Positions 22,944-34,031 of a stretch of DNA of 64,000 bases are shown piece after piece. Source of the stretch: Diphasiastrum complanatum. Its lineage: Eukaryota > Streptophyta > Lycopodiopsida > Lycopodiales > Lycopodiaceae. The stretch lies in NCBI GenBank assembly GCA_029204225.1, contig CM055106.1:34074361-34138360 (forward strand). The letters run 5' to 3'. Under the pieces are notes generated by a model. It had not been told where the DNA came from. It did no database searches and worked only from the letters and a program-made list of their open reading frames with translations. The stretch's first letter is position 1. Each line of letters begins with the position of its first letter. The translations under genes and the position numbers were made by a program.

Positions 22944-25900
22944 ATGGCTACATCAAGTGGAGTCACGTTGGAAGCCAATGATAGGCTTACCTCAAGTAAC
23001 TATTCATTGTGGAAAGTGAGGATGGACTCACTTCTTGAGAGGAATGATGTTTTGGATATTGTTGTAGGCTTGGGGGAGAGACCAACAACACAACAAGATC
23101 AATTGAGGTATGACAAGAGGGCCAAAAGGGCTCTACACATGATAAAGATGAATGTTACCAATGAGCTTCTCAAGGAATTTGGTAAGAGTATTTCATCTAA
23201 GGATACTTGGGATTCATTGAAGAAGCTTTATGAATCCAAGTCTACTTCTAGAGTGTTGACTCTAAGAAGTCAATTTTTTTCTTGTTTGCAAAATAATGAA
23301 AAAAGTCCAAATACCTTTATTTTGAGAGTGAAAGCATTGAATGTTGGGTTGGCTTGCATTGATGAGAGCATTAAAGAAGGAGAGCTTGTCAAGTTATTCT
23401 TAATGGATTGTTGGATGCTCATGCTAACATTTTTCAAAGTCATGCTATTCAAAGAACTTTGTCAAATTTGATTGATCTTCAATAGATCTTGATCAATGAA
23501 GAATATAGGCTTCAAGCAAGATGTGGATCTTCATCAACATCTCAAGTTGGAGAGGAGACTATGTTCATCAAAGGCAAATTCAAGGGAAAAAGCAAAAGTA
23601 AGTGGTCTAAAGGGCAATATCAAGTGGATGCTTCTTCAAATGGCAAAAATAAGGATAGATCAAAGCTCAAGTGCTTCTATTGTGGCATAAAATTACACTT
23701 TGCAAGTGAGTGCTACAAGAAGAAGAGAGACCAAGAAGACAAGCAAGGTAATCTTACTCTTGATGGTTTGGATGTTCAAGATGCATATGATAATGCTTTT
23801 GTGATGTCTTCATGTATGCTTGCTAATGATGGAGATCTAGATCCATGGTGGATTGATAGTGGAGCAAGTTCACACATGACTTTTTTGTTGGCATATGGAG
23901 GTGACAAGAGGGTGACCTACATGATGGGCCAATGATGGTGAGTGTGCAATCAAAGGGATTGGTACAATTCCTATTTCTCTCTATACAAATAGGAATGTCC
24001 ATTTGGAGGATGGCTTGTTTATTCCATCTATTACCAAGAATTTGCTTAGTGTGAGTCAATTGCTAAGTAAAGGCCTCAAAGTTGAGCTTGATGGAGATCC
24101 TTGTATGATCAAAAGGAAGGATATCTTGACTGGAAAAGGAAAAAGGCAAGGGAAGTTGTTCAAATTAGATGCTTGTGTTATTGCTAACCAAGTTGGATGT
24201 GTTGCAAGAGAGCAAATAGCTATTCAAGAGGTTTGGCATAAAAGGATGGGACACCTCAATTTCAAGTCATTGGAGGCAATGGCTAGAAAGAAGGTTGTGA
24301 TAGGTCTTCCAAGTTCCTTAATTGGCATCAATCATGTATGTGAGTCTTGTGCTTTGTCTAAGTCACATAGACTACCTTATACTAGATCTACATCTAGATC
24401 GACAAATCCTTTTCAAATTGTATATTCGGGTATTCATGGAATTACTAAATTAGAGGAGCTAAGATGTATGTAGTTTCATTGATGATTCTAGTAGATTTTG
24501 TTGGATCTATCTACTAAAGAGAAAAGATGAAGCGTATGATGTCTTTGTTAAGTTCAAGAATGCCAAAAGGGGTGACAATGGTGGTGAGTACATATCTACC
24601 AAGTTCAAGGCCTTTTGTGATGATCATGGGATCAAGAGGGATTATACAACAACAACCCCACAACAAAATGGAGTGGCTGAAAGGAAGAATAGGACTTTAT
24701 GTGAAAGTTCTAAAGCCATGAGATTAAGTGCTAATCTTGATAAACCATCTTGCGATCAAGCTTTGTTGTGTGCCAATTTCTTGTGCAATACATGGCCGAG
24801 TGCTATTTTGGATGGAAGGACACCTTTTGAGATGCTATTCAAGAGGAGGCCAAGTGTCAACTTCCTAAGAACTTTTGGATGCACATGCTATGTCAACATT
24901 ACTCTTGATTGTGCAAAAAGTACAAAAAGGACCAAGAGTGGATCCTAATCTGATCCTCAAGAGGGTTGTCATATTACTTGATCTATCAATCTACTTGAGA
25001 TTAAGATCAATCTAGATCAATTCTAGACACAAAATCCTAACAAAAACAATCATTGATTGAAGGTAGGTGTACTTTCTAGTTTCACACGTGTGAAACACTG
25101 TCTGAGTACGGAATCCAACCTGAAAATCAAGTACACATTGATAGAACCTCAAAACAATCAAAACAAATGTAGACAAATGGAGAGAATCACTCAAAATTGC
25201 TTCCAAAACCAAGATTGGTGTCTCACAATGATTATGGCCAAATGTGGCTCTATATATACAATAAGTGGGAGCTCGTGGTACTGATCATCCCTTTGATCCC
25301 ACATGTGTGAAGGTGCTTTGTCATATGATGATTCATCATGCAAAACTGACACTTGGACAAAAGCTTCTGTTTTGAGCACTTTTGGTCCATTTTCCTTCTA
25401 TATGGAGATCTACTTGAAAATCTTCTAGAAGTCAAAATTCATCTACTTCAGCTTATTCCACACATGTGAGTTGTCCTCTACACATGGGATGTGACACCTA
25501 ACCAAAGGATGGGGCTCATGCAATCAATAGATTGATGCCATGTGTCATATGTCTAGAAAACTAGTTTTTGGCCTTTTTAGCCACTAGAACTTGAATTAAA
25601 TCATATGTACAACCTATATGATTATGGTACATGACAAATACACTATTTTCACACGTGGGAACAGGTTCCACACATGTGTAATCATCCTATATACAAGATT
25701 TTTGTCCTCTACCAAGCTTATTTTTGCATTTTTCACATTGATGATAGGACCAAGTTGGATCCATCTTCAAGGAAAGGTATATTTGTTGGATATAGTGAGG
25801 TGAGTAAAGCTACAAGGTTTACATTCCTTCTACTAACAAATTGATTGTTTGTAGAGATGTCATTTTTGATGAGGGGAACATTCCAAAAGTGTCTTCAAGT

Positions 25901-26238
25901 ACTACTGATGGTGATGTGGATGGATCTAACATTCTTGATGTTGATGTAAAGGATCCTACTTTAGATGGTGATGATGGACCTTCATCAATTCAAAAGACAA
26001 GGAGAACATCAAGGGAAAGACAAATGCCTTCAAGGCTTACATATGATAAAAAGGGAAAGCAAGTAGTTTCTAGAGATTACGTTGTTTTCCTAACCTCTTT
26101 TGATGAACCTACAAGTGTAGATGAAGCAAGGAAAGAAGAGGAGTGGATCCAAGCAATGGATCTTGAGTATCAAGCTCTTATGAAGAATGGAACATGGAGA
26201 TTGGTGGAGCTACCTAAGGACAAGAAATCTATTGGAAG
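22944..26238 (+). pseudogene. Ty1/copia gag-pol, split by a solo LTR and lacking most of reverse transcriptase
   Basis: Gag starts at an ATG (MATSSGVTLEANDRL) and has the UBN2-type fold with WDSLKKLYESKS. A frameshift near 23398 leads to the zinc knuckle CFYCGIKLHFASEC (about 23672). Protease WWIDSGASSHMT (about 23849), GAG-pre-integrase WHKRMGHLNFKSLEAMARK (about 24236) and integrase with NGGEYISTKF and NGVAERKNRT (24570-24700) follow. The frame stops inside FGCTCYVNITL where an 828-bp LTR is inserted (24910-25737), and resumes as DRTKLDPSSRKGIFVGYSE. After the linker, reverse transcriptase begins (WIQAMDLEYQALMKNGTWRL) but similarity ends at KKSIG (about 26238), where a different frame is fused. 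Confidence 0.85.
24905..25742. mobile_element. Solo LTR with 5-bp target duplication inside copia integrase
   Basis: TTGAT (24905-24909) and TTGAT (25738-25742) bracket an 828-bp segment that begins TGTGCAAAAA and ends TTTTTCACA. Removing the segment and one duplicate restores a normal integrase/linker reading frame, which proves the insertion. It contains the 18-bp palindrome GTTTCACACGTGTGAAAC (25079-25096) and related CACATGTGTG words at about 25303, 25462 and 25672. No internal region is present, so it arose by LTR-LTR recombination or is a lone LTR. Confidence 0.88.
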
Positions 26239-26896
26239 TTTTCATGTTTTTATAGCAATTAATGGATCTGAAAAACAAATATTTTTCAATGACTTTGATG
26301 ATCAAGAGGTTGATCTAAAAGGGCTTCAACAACATGAAAGGAGAGATGGAAATTTGGAGCTAGTCAAGAGCATCAAAGGAGAGTCAATTGGAAAAGATGT
26401 TATGAATATGTTTTTGCAGGTTATTGAAGACTCAAGTAAGGTCAAAGGAGTAGCAAGTAAGTGCTATTCAAATTTACTTTACTTGTTCTACCTTATGTTT
26501 GAGCATTTTCATGTGGATGTGTGCAAATTGTCAAGATATGGTAAAACTAGCTACATTCGTGAGCATCATTTTGATGTCGGATTTGTACTAGCATTCTTGG
26601 ATGGTTTTGTTGATGGAAATGAAGCTATTGGAGATTCATTATGTCACTCATTCATGTTCAAGTCACCAAGTAATGATGGCATCTTATTGAAGATGGGGAT
26701 GGAGGCTCACTCATGGAGTCTCGTGGTGGATACATGGCAAGAAAGGACAAAGATGGAGGAGGCAAGCAAGCATTGGTTGATCAATCACATTTATTGTTTG
26801 GTTGCTGTCATTTTCCAGAGAGTTCAGAGTTGGAAGCATGGTGCAATCATTTCATTTACATTTTATTTGATTCTTCATGTACTAGTTACTTCTTGA
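26239..26896 (+). CDS. Unknown reading frame fused in frame to copia pol
   Basis: From about 26239 the copia frame continues without a stop for about 218 codons, but the encoded sequence no longer resembles reverse transcriptase. Recognisable features are an acidic start (FNDFDDQEVDLKG), a charged middle (LELVKSIKGESIGKDVMN), and two hydrophobic stretches (CYSNLLYLFYLMFEHFHVD and ISFTFYLILHVLV). I do not recognise a family. A stop-free run this long in AT-rich DNA is unlikely by chance, so it is probably a fragment of another gene captured by the element or joined by deletion. Its stop is 26894-26896, 80 bases before the next LTR. Confidence 0.4.
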
Positions 26897-26976
26897 CATG
26901 TAAAATTGATGTAAGAATTAGTGAAGCATCCCAAGTGGACACTATTCTTGTCAGAAATGGTGAACTCCTGCCACTT

Positions 26977-27767
26977 TGTCGCAGCACAAACAAGACATGA
27001 AGGTCGAACAATTCGCAACAGTCAACATGACTTTGACTCGGAGCACGAACGAGAACAATTCGTGATAGTCAACATGTCTTTGACTCAAAGCATGAACGAT
27101 TCACGAATCGCAAACACACCTCCAGGACCGCAAACCGCAAAAGGGACGCGAAACGAAAACTACGAAAATAACGAAAGCAAACAGGAGATTACGAAACAGA
27201 CGAAAAAAAATCTTTCGCGCTGCCAGTTGGCAGCTCAATGGGCTTCACGCCCAGCTGAAACGAGTAGCAACGACAGAGACTAACTAACTAGCTGATTAGC
27301 GTTAACTAGTCATGTGATTCGATGTTTAGCCATCTTGTAAACTCCACATAGTGGAGGTATAAACGATCCTCTTTGGATCATAATAGAATATGTGAATACA
27401 AAGATCTGTAAGAGACATAGAGAGACGTAGCGAATAGAGTAAGAAAGTAAAGACAACAAAGTTGTGTATGAAAGTCTGCCAATGAGTGGAACACAACAAA
27501 AGAGTAGAATGTCACTCCGCCAACGAGCGAGACACTGACCAATTCACTCTAAACTAAAACTGATAATTCAGTTACTCTATTTTCGTGCATCTTGTCTTGT
27601 GCTGTGTATCATGATTGTTAGAATAGATGTTCTGTGATGCGTAGTCAAGTGTCTGGGATCCTGTAAGGGCTTCCGCACAAAAGAAAATTGAAAGATAGAA
27701 AATTGTTCGCGATAAAGAAGACGAAGTGAGACGAACACGAATCAGTCCCACACGCGATCTCGCGACA
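26977..27767 (+). mobile_element. 5' LTR of a plus-strand copia-type element
   Basis: It starts TGTCGC and ends GCGACA (perfect 6-bp inverted termini), is 791 bp long and is followed directly by a primer site. TATAAAC at 27358-27364 is the likely promoter. Near its start, a unit of about 48 bases (GAACAATTCG...GTCAACATG) is tandemly duplicated (27006-27050, 27053-27098). Confidence 0.7.
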
Positions 27768-27781
27768 TGGTATCTAGCGCC
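27768..27781 (+). other. Variant primer-binding site
   Basis: TGGTATCTAGCGCC follows the LTR end immediately. It shares TGGTATC with the standard tRNA-Met site and then diverges, a variant also found in some copia lineages. Confidence 0.6.
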
Positions 27782-28083
27782 AACCAAAACTCAATTTTTG
27801 GTAGAAAAAATACCTGTAAAGGTGTCCACTATTGCTCCTTGAGGTAGCGTTTGCTTGTAAGAATGCAAATCACAGTTTTGCAAGTCACAACTTGCTACTA
27901 CACAACGGTAATCACATCAAGTTGTAAGCATCCATTCATAATCATAAAGCACAGTACACAACCTTTAGTATCAGCGAGCTAGCATTCCTCATACCGTTCT
28001 CACCTTAGGTTGCAGTATCGTTCACACGATTGCACATCCCGTAGCATTCACAAGTATTCCTCTTCAATTGCAATCACCGTACA
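27782..28083 (+). repeat. Leader repeat, left arm of an 8-kb inverted pair
   Basis: About 300 bases match 35842-36152 in reverse orientation, including ACCAAAACTCAATTTTTGG at the outer edge and TTGCAATCACCGTACA at the inner edge. Here it is the leader following a primer site, so the pair most likely marks two oppositely oriented copies of the same retroelement leader. Confidence 0.65.
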
Positions 28084-28149
28084 CCCTTTCCACCACTACT
28101 TTGTCCTTCTTTGCCTTTGTTTGGAAAGTATTTCCTCTTCCTGTTATTT

Positions 28150-29460
28150 CCACTGCCTGATATGACTGAGCTTGGATTGTTCAGATTGAAGGAACCCATT
28201 TTTTTTGCTAGTATTCTAGAAGTATTTGTCTTGCAAGGTAGAAAAGCTGGGTTTTTTCAAAAGGCGTTCAATTTCTTGAACGATTTCAGCACCGCCAAGG
28301 TGAGCAAGAAGCTTAGCAGTAGGGTTTATGGAAAGTTCAATGGCAGCATCAATCATGTATTGTCGGATAAACATAAAGACAAGGTGAGACTTGACAACCT
28401 CTCTAGCAGGTTTATACAACCAAAGGAAGAAGGCATTAAGCTGGTTTTGCAGAGACGCACCAGGAACGAAAATGAAAAGATTATTCATTATATACCAGAT
28501 AGAGTGATCAAACCATATGATAGAAGAATTGTTTTTGCATTTATAACCACATCTGCACTTAAAGAAGGGTCTTTTCTAGTTCTAGATTCTAGCTTGATGA
28601 AGGTTCATTCTATTAAAGCCAGTGTCAAAATGGCCTCTAGTTCTAGCCCAGGTCTGCTCAGAAGGACATCTTGAAGGTTCAAATCTGCTCATCTTGATAA
28701 CAATATCAAAGGCAATAGGAGTATCAAAGGAATCACTCTTATGCAAAGAAGCAAGCTTGCAAGCTTGGACCTCTTCGTTAATAAGGTAAGCAAGAGCAAT
28801 CTAGAGTTCAATAGAGATAGGTGCAAGGAAGTTGACAGAGGGAAGGCTCCAAAGTTTATAAGCAGATTTTGCAGATTTAAACTCAATGATACGACTAGGT
28901 ACCAATGGTACTTGGCAACTATTGGCTTGACAAAATTCAAAGGCAGATTGATTTTTCACATCACAGATTTCTTGTGAGAAAGACTCTAACTGGGAAGCGC
29001 TATTTTCATCAAGGTCCTCGGTAAAAATCAGAGGGTGCGGTGAAGTAGGAGCTGTAGAAGGGACAATGGTATCAATAGAGGAGTCACCATTTTATTTTTC
29101 CAGGCAAGCAAATACTTTCCGAATATGCGTATTACAAAATTTTTCCTTAGCATCAATTCGTTCAGCATAATTGGAAAGGTCCATATAAATTTTTTCAATC
29201 ATACTAAGGGATTCCTTCTTTTTAATAAAATTCGTATAAATATTGATCCAATCCATGATGTTCATCAAATCAATAAGACAAAGAATTTTATCATCCGGGC
29301 CAGCAACATTACAAGTAGTCATATCATAAGCAGTAATCAAATTGTGAACTTCAACAGCTTTCTTCATGCAACATATAATGGTCTGAACAAAAGGACTAGG
29401 AGGAGGAAGGGGCTCCCCATAGCCAAGAGTCACCACATCATGAAACCATCCTGTGGACTA
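28150..29460 (-). pseudogene. Long decayed minus-strand frame of unknown function
   Basis: One uninterrupted reading register covers about 435 codons from a TAG at 29458 to about 28150 with only five or six stops (29089, 28801, two near 28583, 28216). N-terminal part: WFHDVVTLGYGEPLPPPSP then helical sequence with DDKILCLIDLMNIMDWINIY. The middle has a Ser/Pro-rich segment and QTWARTRGHFDTGFNRM. The C-terminal part is AKLLAHLGGAEIVQEIERLL. I do not recognise the family. The plus strand is also open over 187 codons in the complementary register, but only the minus translation reads as a plausible amphipathic protein. Its upstream side (29578-30250) is a repeat with another copy at 1181-1860, so the gene probably belongs to a mobile or multi-copy unit. 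Confidence 0.45.
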
Positions 29461-29577
29461 CATCATACAACAGACCTTGTTAGCCATAAAATACAAGTAA
29501 AGGTAAAGGTTTGGTGCTACCTCGACCAAAGGGTAGCCGGGGTGACATCAAAGATGCTAGAGAGAGAGTAACAAGAT

Positions 29578-30250
29578 TTCACATAGTCCCTCTTGACAAG
29601 TCAAGGCCAAACTCTTTGAACCCTTCAATTTATAGCATAACAGGTTAAAAATATAGTTGTATAAAGTATAACAGTACAGAGAGTACCATAAAGCGAAGCA
29701 AGTTCTCAGACACCTATCTGTTACCTACCACCATCCCACACAACAAAACCGCACAAGTTAGTCGCGTGAGAAAGACAAGTGTCATAGTTGAGCATCAGTT
29801 GTTATCCATGTCCGAAACAAGATTCACTACTTTATCAGCTAAATTGCATTTATAAAAAGTACGTCCAATCTTCCCAAATTTTACTTCATTACTAAGCAAT
29901 ACATTCTGCTTTGTTATGAAGCCGTATCAGGGCACAAGCCATACCGATCAGTACAGGAGCAAAAGAAATGTATTAGGTTCACATTTACATTTTACATGTA
30001 AGCAACTATCCTTCATTATACTGATGGCCAGAGGTATGACTATGGTCACAACGTTAGGTACTAGAGCACTTCCATGCTATGCTAGCCCCCATGGATATCC
30101 CATAATTGTTTCCGGGAGTCAAAAAACCGAACAACTTAGGCAAATCCATGCCATTCAAGTGTACCATTGTCAAGCTCTATATGAGTACGTGACCTTACAA
30201 ACAACACTGGGACACATGATGCAAGCGAACTTAGTTAAAAATACAAGCTC
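29578..30250. repeat. Dispersed repeat, copy 2 (first copy at 1181-1860)
   Basis: Shares CTCTTGACAAGTCAAGG, CACCATCCCAC, AGTTGTTATCCAT and CCGTATCAGG blocks in the same order as copy 1. It lies upstream of the unknown minus-strand frame. Confidence 0.6.
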
Positions 30251-31489
30251 ATGTCTATTTTAACGTACATAAGATTAGACTTCTGTAACTTCATTAGTTA
30301 CTACTTTTAAAAGAAGAAATTTTAGAATTATCATGCATGGATAAGGCTTCCTGTAGTAACGAGTAAGGCTACCCACCATATTGGTGTAGTTTTGTATAGC
30401 ATCGTACCTGAATGATAGACGAAGTCATCTCTTGCGAATTATCCATCTTCAGCTGTTTTAACAAATCACCTATGTGCTAGAAGATTCCAACCGGAAGTAT
30501 TGTGTTAAGCGTATAGTACTTCTATCACCCTCATAGTCTTTAGCAATAGTTAATCCATCATTTAGCCGTAGATTACTAGCTTATCATTCAACTTTATTCG
30601 AGAGCAATTCCTTCCCCACAATACCCACATCATACAGATATTCATGTTCTGTGCATACGTCTTCTCAAGAAGAAACAATCACACCAAGCTTCCTTTATGT
30701 TAACACTTCTTAGAAGTCATTCTACTCTTTATCAGAGACAACAATCTATCATACAACCATAGCAATCATCCAGAGCAATCTGTTGGAGAAAGGGGGAGAA
30801 TAAATGACGAACACGAACGAGAAACGAACTTGAATAAGAAACGAACGAGAAGCGAACTTGAACAAAAAATGTTCGTGCATAGCGGAATGAATTATTTGAC
30901 TCTCTCCGTAAGCATGACTACGCCTATCAGAATGAAGAGAACTTTAGTGATAGAAATCACAGTCATTCTAGATTACGTAGCCAAACATTTAATGGATGAA
31001 GTGCTAGATGAATAATTTGTCGCGAATTGCAGGACAAATTATCTATCGTGAATGATTCGTGAAGAGCTAGACTGTGTTCCACTGATAATTAGTCGCAAAT
31101 TGTTCGCAAAAGACAAGACTAAAAATTGATCGTCTATTACAAGAAAGAGCAGCTAGAAAGATCAGACAAAATGAAGAACATGCATAGCAATATTAACACA
31201 GATCTGAATGCAGAACAAAGAGCTGTATCAGATTAAGTATATCATGTATACAAGTTAATAATGCGGCAGAGCACAATACAATAGCGGACGAAACTACGTG
31301 CTCTACGAAGCTTATTTTGTCTGTAATGAGGAATGAAACCTCTTCTCTTAGTCTCTTCTTCACTCACTCGATCATCTGATCATCATCATCGTCTGAATGG
31401 TGTCCGAAATATGTGTATATACATAATATTACAAGTGTGAAGATCTGAAAGTACAAAGCGGAGGTGTGAAAATAATAACTGTTAATTAG
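30251..31489. other. Non-coding, LTR-like in part
   Basis: A purine tract GGAGAAAGGGGGAGAA at 30785-30800 is followed by TGACGAACACGAACG, which could be a 3' LTR start. The stretch to about 31150 is rich in TCGCGAA and GTTCGCAAA words like those in the LTRs at 13779 and 26977. No LTR end is defined and no coding frame is supported. Confidence 0.35.
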
Positions 31490-32130
31490 TTTATTTTTTA
31501 ATATGTTTTGTACTTTTTTATTCTCACTAATTTTTTTATTTTATTATATTTGTTTATATCTTCTTTTGTGATTTTATTTTTAAATTATATTATTGATACA
31601 TTTATTTTGAGAGTTTATTTTGTTGTATTCCATTTTTATATATCTAATTAATTGTGTTATTTTATATTTTATTTATTTAGAGTTTTATTATTTTAGTAAA
31701 TAATCAATTAATTAAATTTTTATGATCTATTAGTAGATATATTTGAGTTTTTTTATGATTTGTTATAAGTTATATTATTTTTTCTATTGATATATTTTTC
31801 TAGTTATTTTACAATTATTTTGATTATATTCAAATTTTTTTGTATTATTAAAGTTATTTTATATTTTAATTTTGTCACTTTTTTGAATATTTAATCTATT
31901 AATGTTATGATTATGTGATACTATTTGTATATTCTTTTAATTTCTTTCAATTTGTTTATTCTTGTAATTTGTTTATTCTTTTATTTATTTTTGGATTTGA
32001 TAAATTTATTATTTTTGTTTAGTAGACGTTTAGTGTTATTCATCATTTAATTCTACTAATTTTCACTTTTCTGTTTTTAAAAGTTATTTATGTCTTTATG
32101 TTTTGTGTTCAATTTTTAATTATATATGTC
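31490..32130. other. Extremely AT-rich block
   Basis: About 640 bases dominated by T and A (runs such as TTTTATTTTATTATATTTG), with a strong T bias on the plus strand and almost no C or G. No gene, tandem unit or terminal repeat is visible. Confidence 0.7.
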
Positions 32131-33239
32131 TTTCAAAAAACAAGGAGATGAGAGCACAAGAAAACGACAACAATTATCCCATAAGTATTTCTAGAAGCAT
32201 GACAGAATTCATGAGTATATATAGATTCTGAAATCGTCCATTTCCAAGAACTGTAGCTCTTTAGCCACAGTTACAACAAGCCAAAAAAGCCAAAATCAAT
32301 TACATATCTAAAAGTAACTTACTCTAGTAATAGAGTATGAGCGACCAAACTGAGCTTACTTCTCACTAATTATAGAGACCTGACTTTGAAACACTTGAAT
32401 GTCTCTTGAAAGAACCTCTTTATATATATTATCGTCGAGCTTTGTCCATGTCATCAATCCGCGTCAAAATGTTTATTTTCTCCTTTTTAAAGACACCTCA
32501 GCAATCCGCGTTTTCTCACATATTTGTTTAGGCCAGTTACTGTCCCAAATGTACTATCCAAACATGCTTCGTTTTTAAAAGTCGTATTTGCCATGTCACT
32601 GATCCAAACCTTGTTATTATTTGAAACTCGATTTCTAACAACATATTCGCGAATTGATGACCTGACATGGTTCTATATATATTTACTCCAATCCTTTGTC
32701 TCTTTCTTTGAGAGCATCGCAGAACTATAGAAAGGAAATAATGAATCTTACTAGCTTCCTTATGAACTTGAACTACGGTTGTGATATTCTGCGGTCCAAT
32801 CACCTGTGGGTCGTCGCAGGTTTGAACTGATGGTTTTGTAGGTTGCGGATTGCGGTTGCGGTTGCGGTTGCGGTGCGGTGTGGTTGCGGTTGTGGCCCAA
32901 AAACCCAGAACGGGCCTTCCCCGTCCAATTATCTATTATATAAAAATGAATGTTTTCGAAATATATGAGATGCTGAAATAGCTCTGCGTGATAAGTGGCA
33001 AATGGTATATCCCATAAGTACTGTATACATCTATCCATCAAAAAATGGTATAAGTAAAATCCTTACCCTCCATAGACTTCACGTTCTTGTTTTAATTTTA
33101 AGTATTCTAAGCATATCGATTTACTTGCAAGCAAAAGTCCAAATCAATGGTATTTTTCGTTCAATTTTGAAAAGACATAAGTTATAAATTTATACTGAAG
33201 ACCATTTTTATGAATTGGATTTTTTTTCATGAAAAAAAA
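32131..33239. other. Non-coding spacer with a TTGCGG hexamer run
   Basis: Mostly featureless. Positions 32841-32896 hold about seven degenerate GGTTGCGG repeats; reading it in the minus strand gives a short PQPQPQ run, which is an artefact. Confidence 0.4.
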
Positions 33240-33800
33240 ACTCAGGACCTCCCACATTAGGACCAGAGAGGGACCGTAGAGGTTTGAGAGGACAACGGAG
33301 GACCGTAGAGGTCGTAGAAGATTGTAGAGGTTGCAGAGGTTCATTGAGGACCGTAGAGGCTGAAGAGGGACCGTAGAGGTCGCAGTGGACCGCAGAGGTC
33401 GTAGAGGGTTCGTTGAGAACCACAGAGGTCGAAGAGCGACCGTAGAGGTCGTAGATGGACCGTAGAGGGACGGTAGAGGACCGTAGGACTCAGAAACCGC
33501 AAAGGGACCGTAGGACTCAGAACCTCCCGCCGCAGCGGGAGGACCGCACAGGACCGTAGAGGAACTGCACTAGAGATCGCATTAGGACCAGAGAGGGACC
33601 ACAGAGGTCCGAGAGGAAAATAGAGGACCGTAGAGGTCGCAGAGGACAACAAAGGTCGCAAAGGGACTATAGAGGTCGCAGATGGACCGCAGAGGACCAC
33701 AGAGAGACCGTAGAGGACCGTAGGACTCAAAAACCACAGAGGGACCGAAGAGGACCATAGGACTCAGAACCTCCCGCCGCGACGGGAGGACCGCACAAGA
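33240..33800. repeat. Minisatellite of GACCGTAGAGG units
   Basis: About 560 bases of degenerate 9-12-base units (GACCGTAGAGG, GTCGCAGAGG). Two longer segments are duplicated within it: each ends with AGGACTCAGAACCTCCCGCC and a hairpin CTCCCGC-CGCA-GCGGGAG (about 33522-33540 and 33769-33787). The long minus-strand frames here (33341-33730 and neighbours) are products of the repeat. Confidence 0.85.
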
Positions 33801-33995
33801 TTCATCTCCTCTTAGATGATTTTCATCATCACTCTCACTTTTAAAAATTATTTCATCATCCTGACTATTAGAATTTCTATTCTCAACATCCATGGAAGTG
33901 GGTGCTTCAAGTATGGTTTGAAGATTTACTACATCTCTAGGTAGCTCAATCTCATAGTTAAAAATCAAGGTTTTCCATTTCATTCTCAACATCAT
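33801..33995 (-). other. Short acidic frame, possible copia linker fragment
   Basis: The minus strand encodes IELPRDVVNLQTILEAPTS followed by an acidic SESDDENH segment before running into the minisatellite. Composition resembles the integrase-reverse transcriptase linker of copia elements, but no diagnostic motif is present. Confidence 0.25.
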
Positions 33996-34031
33996 GAACG
34001 TGGTTCAACTTGAGCTACAGACCACCATATC

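Noticed and set aside
28111-28674. 187-codon plus-strand open frame
   Set aside because: It is exactly antisense and codon-aligned to the longer minus-strand frame, and its translation is less protein-like; I attribute its openness to the minus-strand coding bias.
33341-33995. Long minus-strand frames of 129-137 codons
   Set aside because: They translate the GACCGTAGAGG minisatellite; periodic low-complexity sequence, not a gene.
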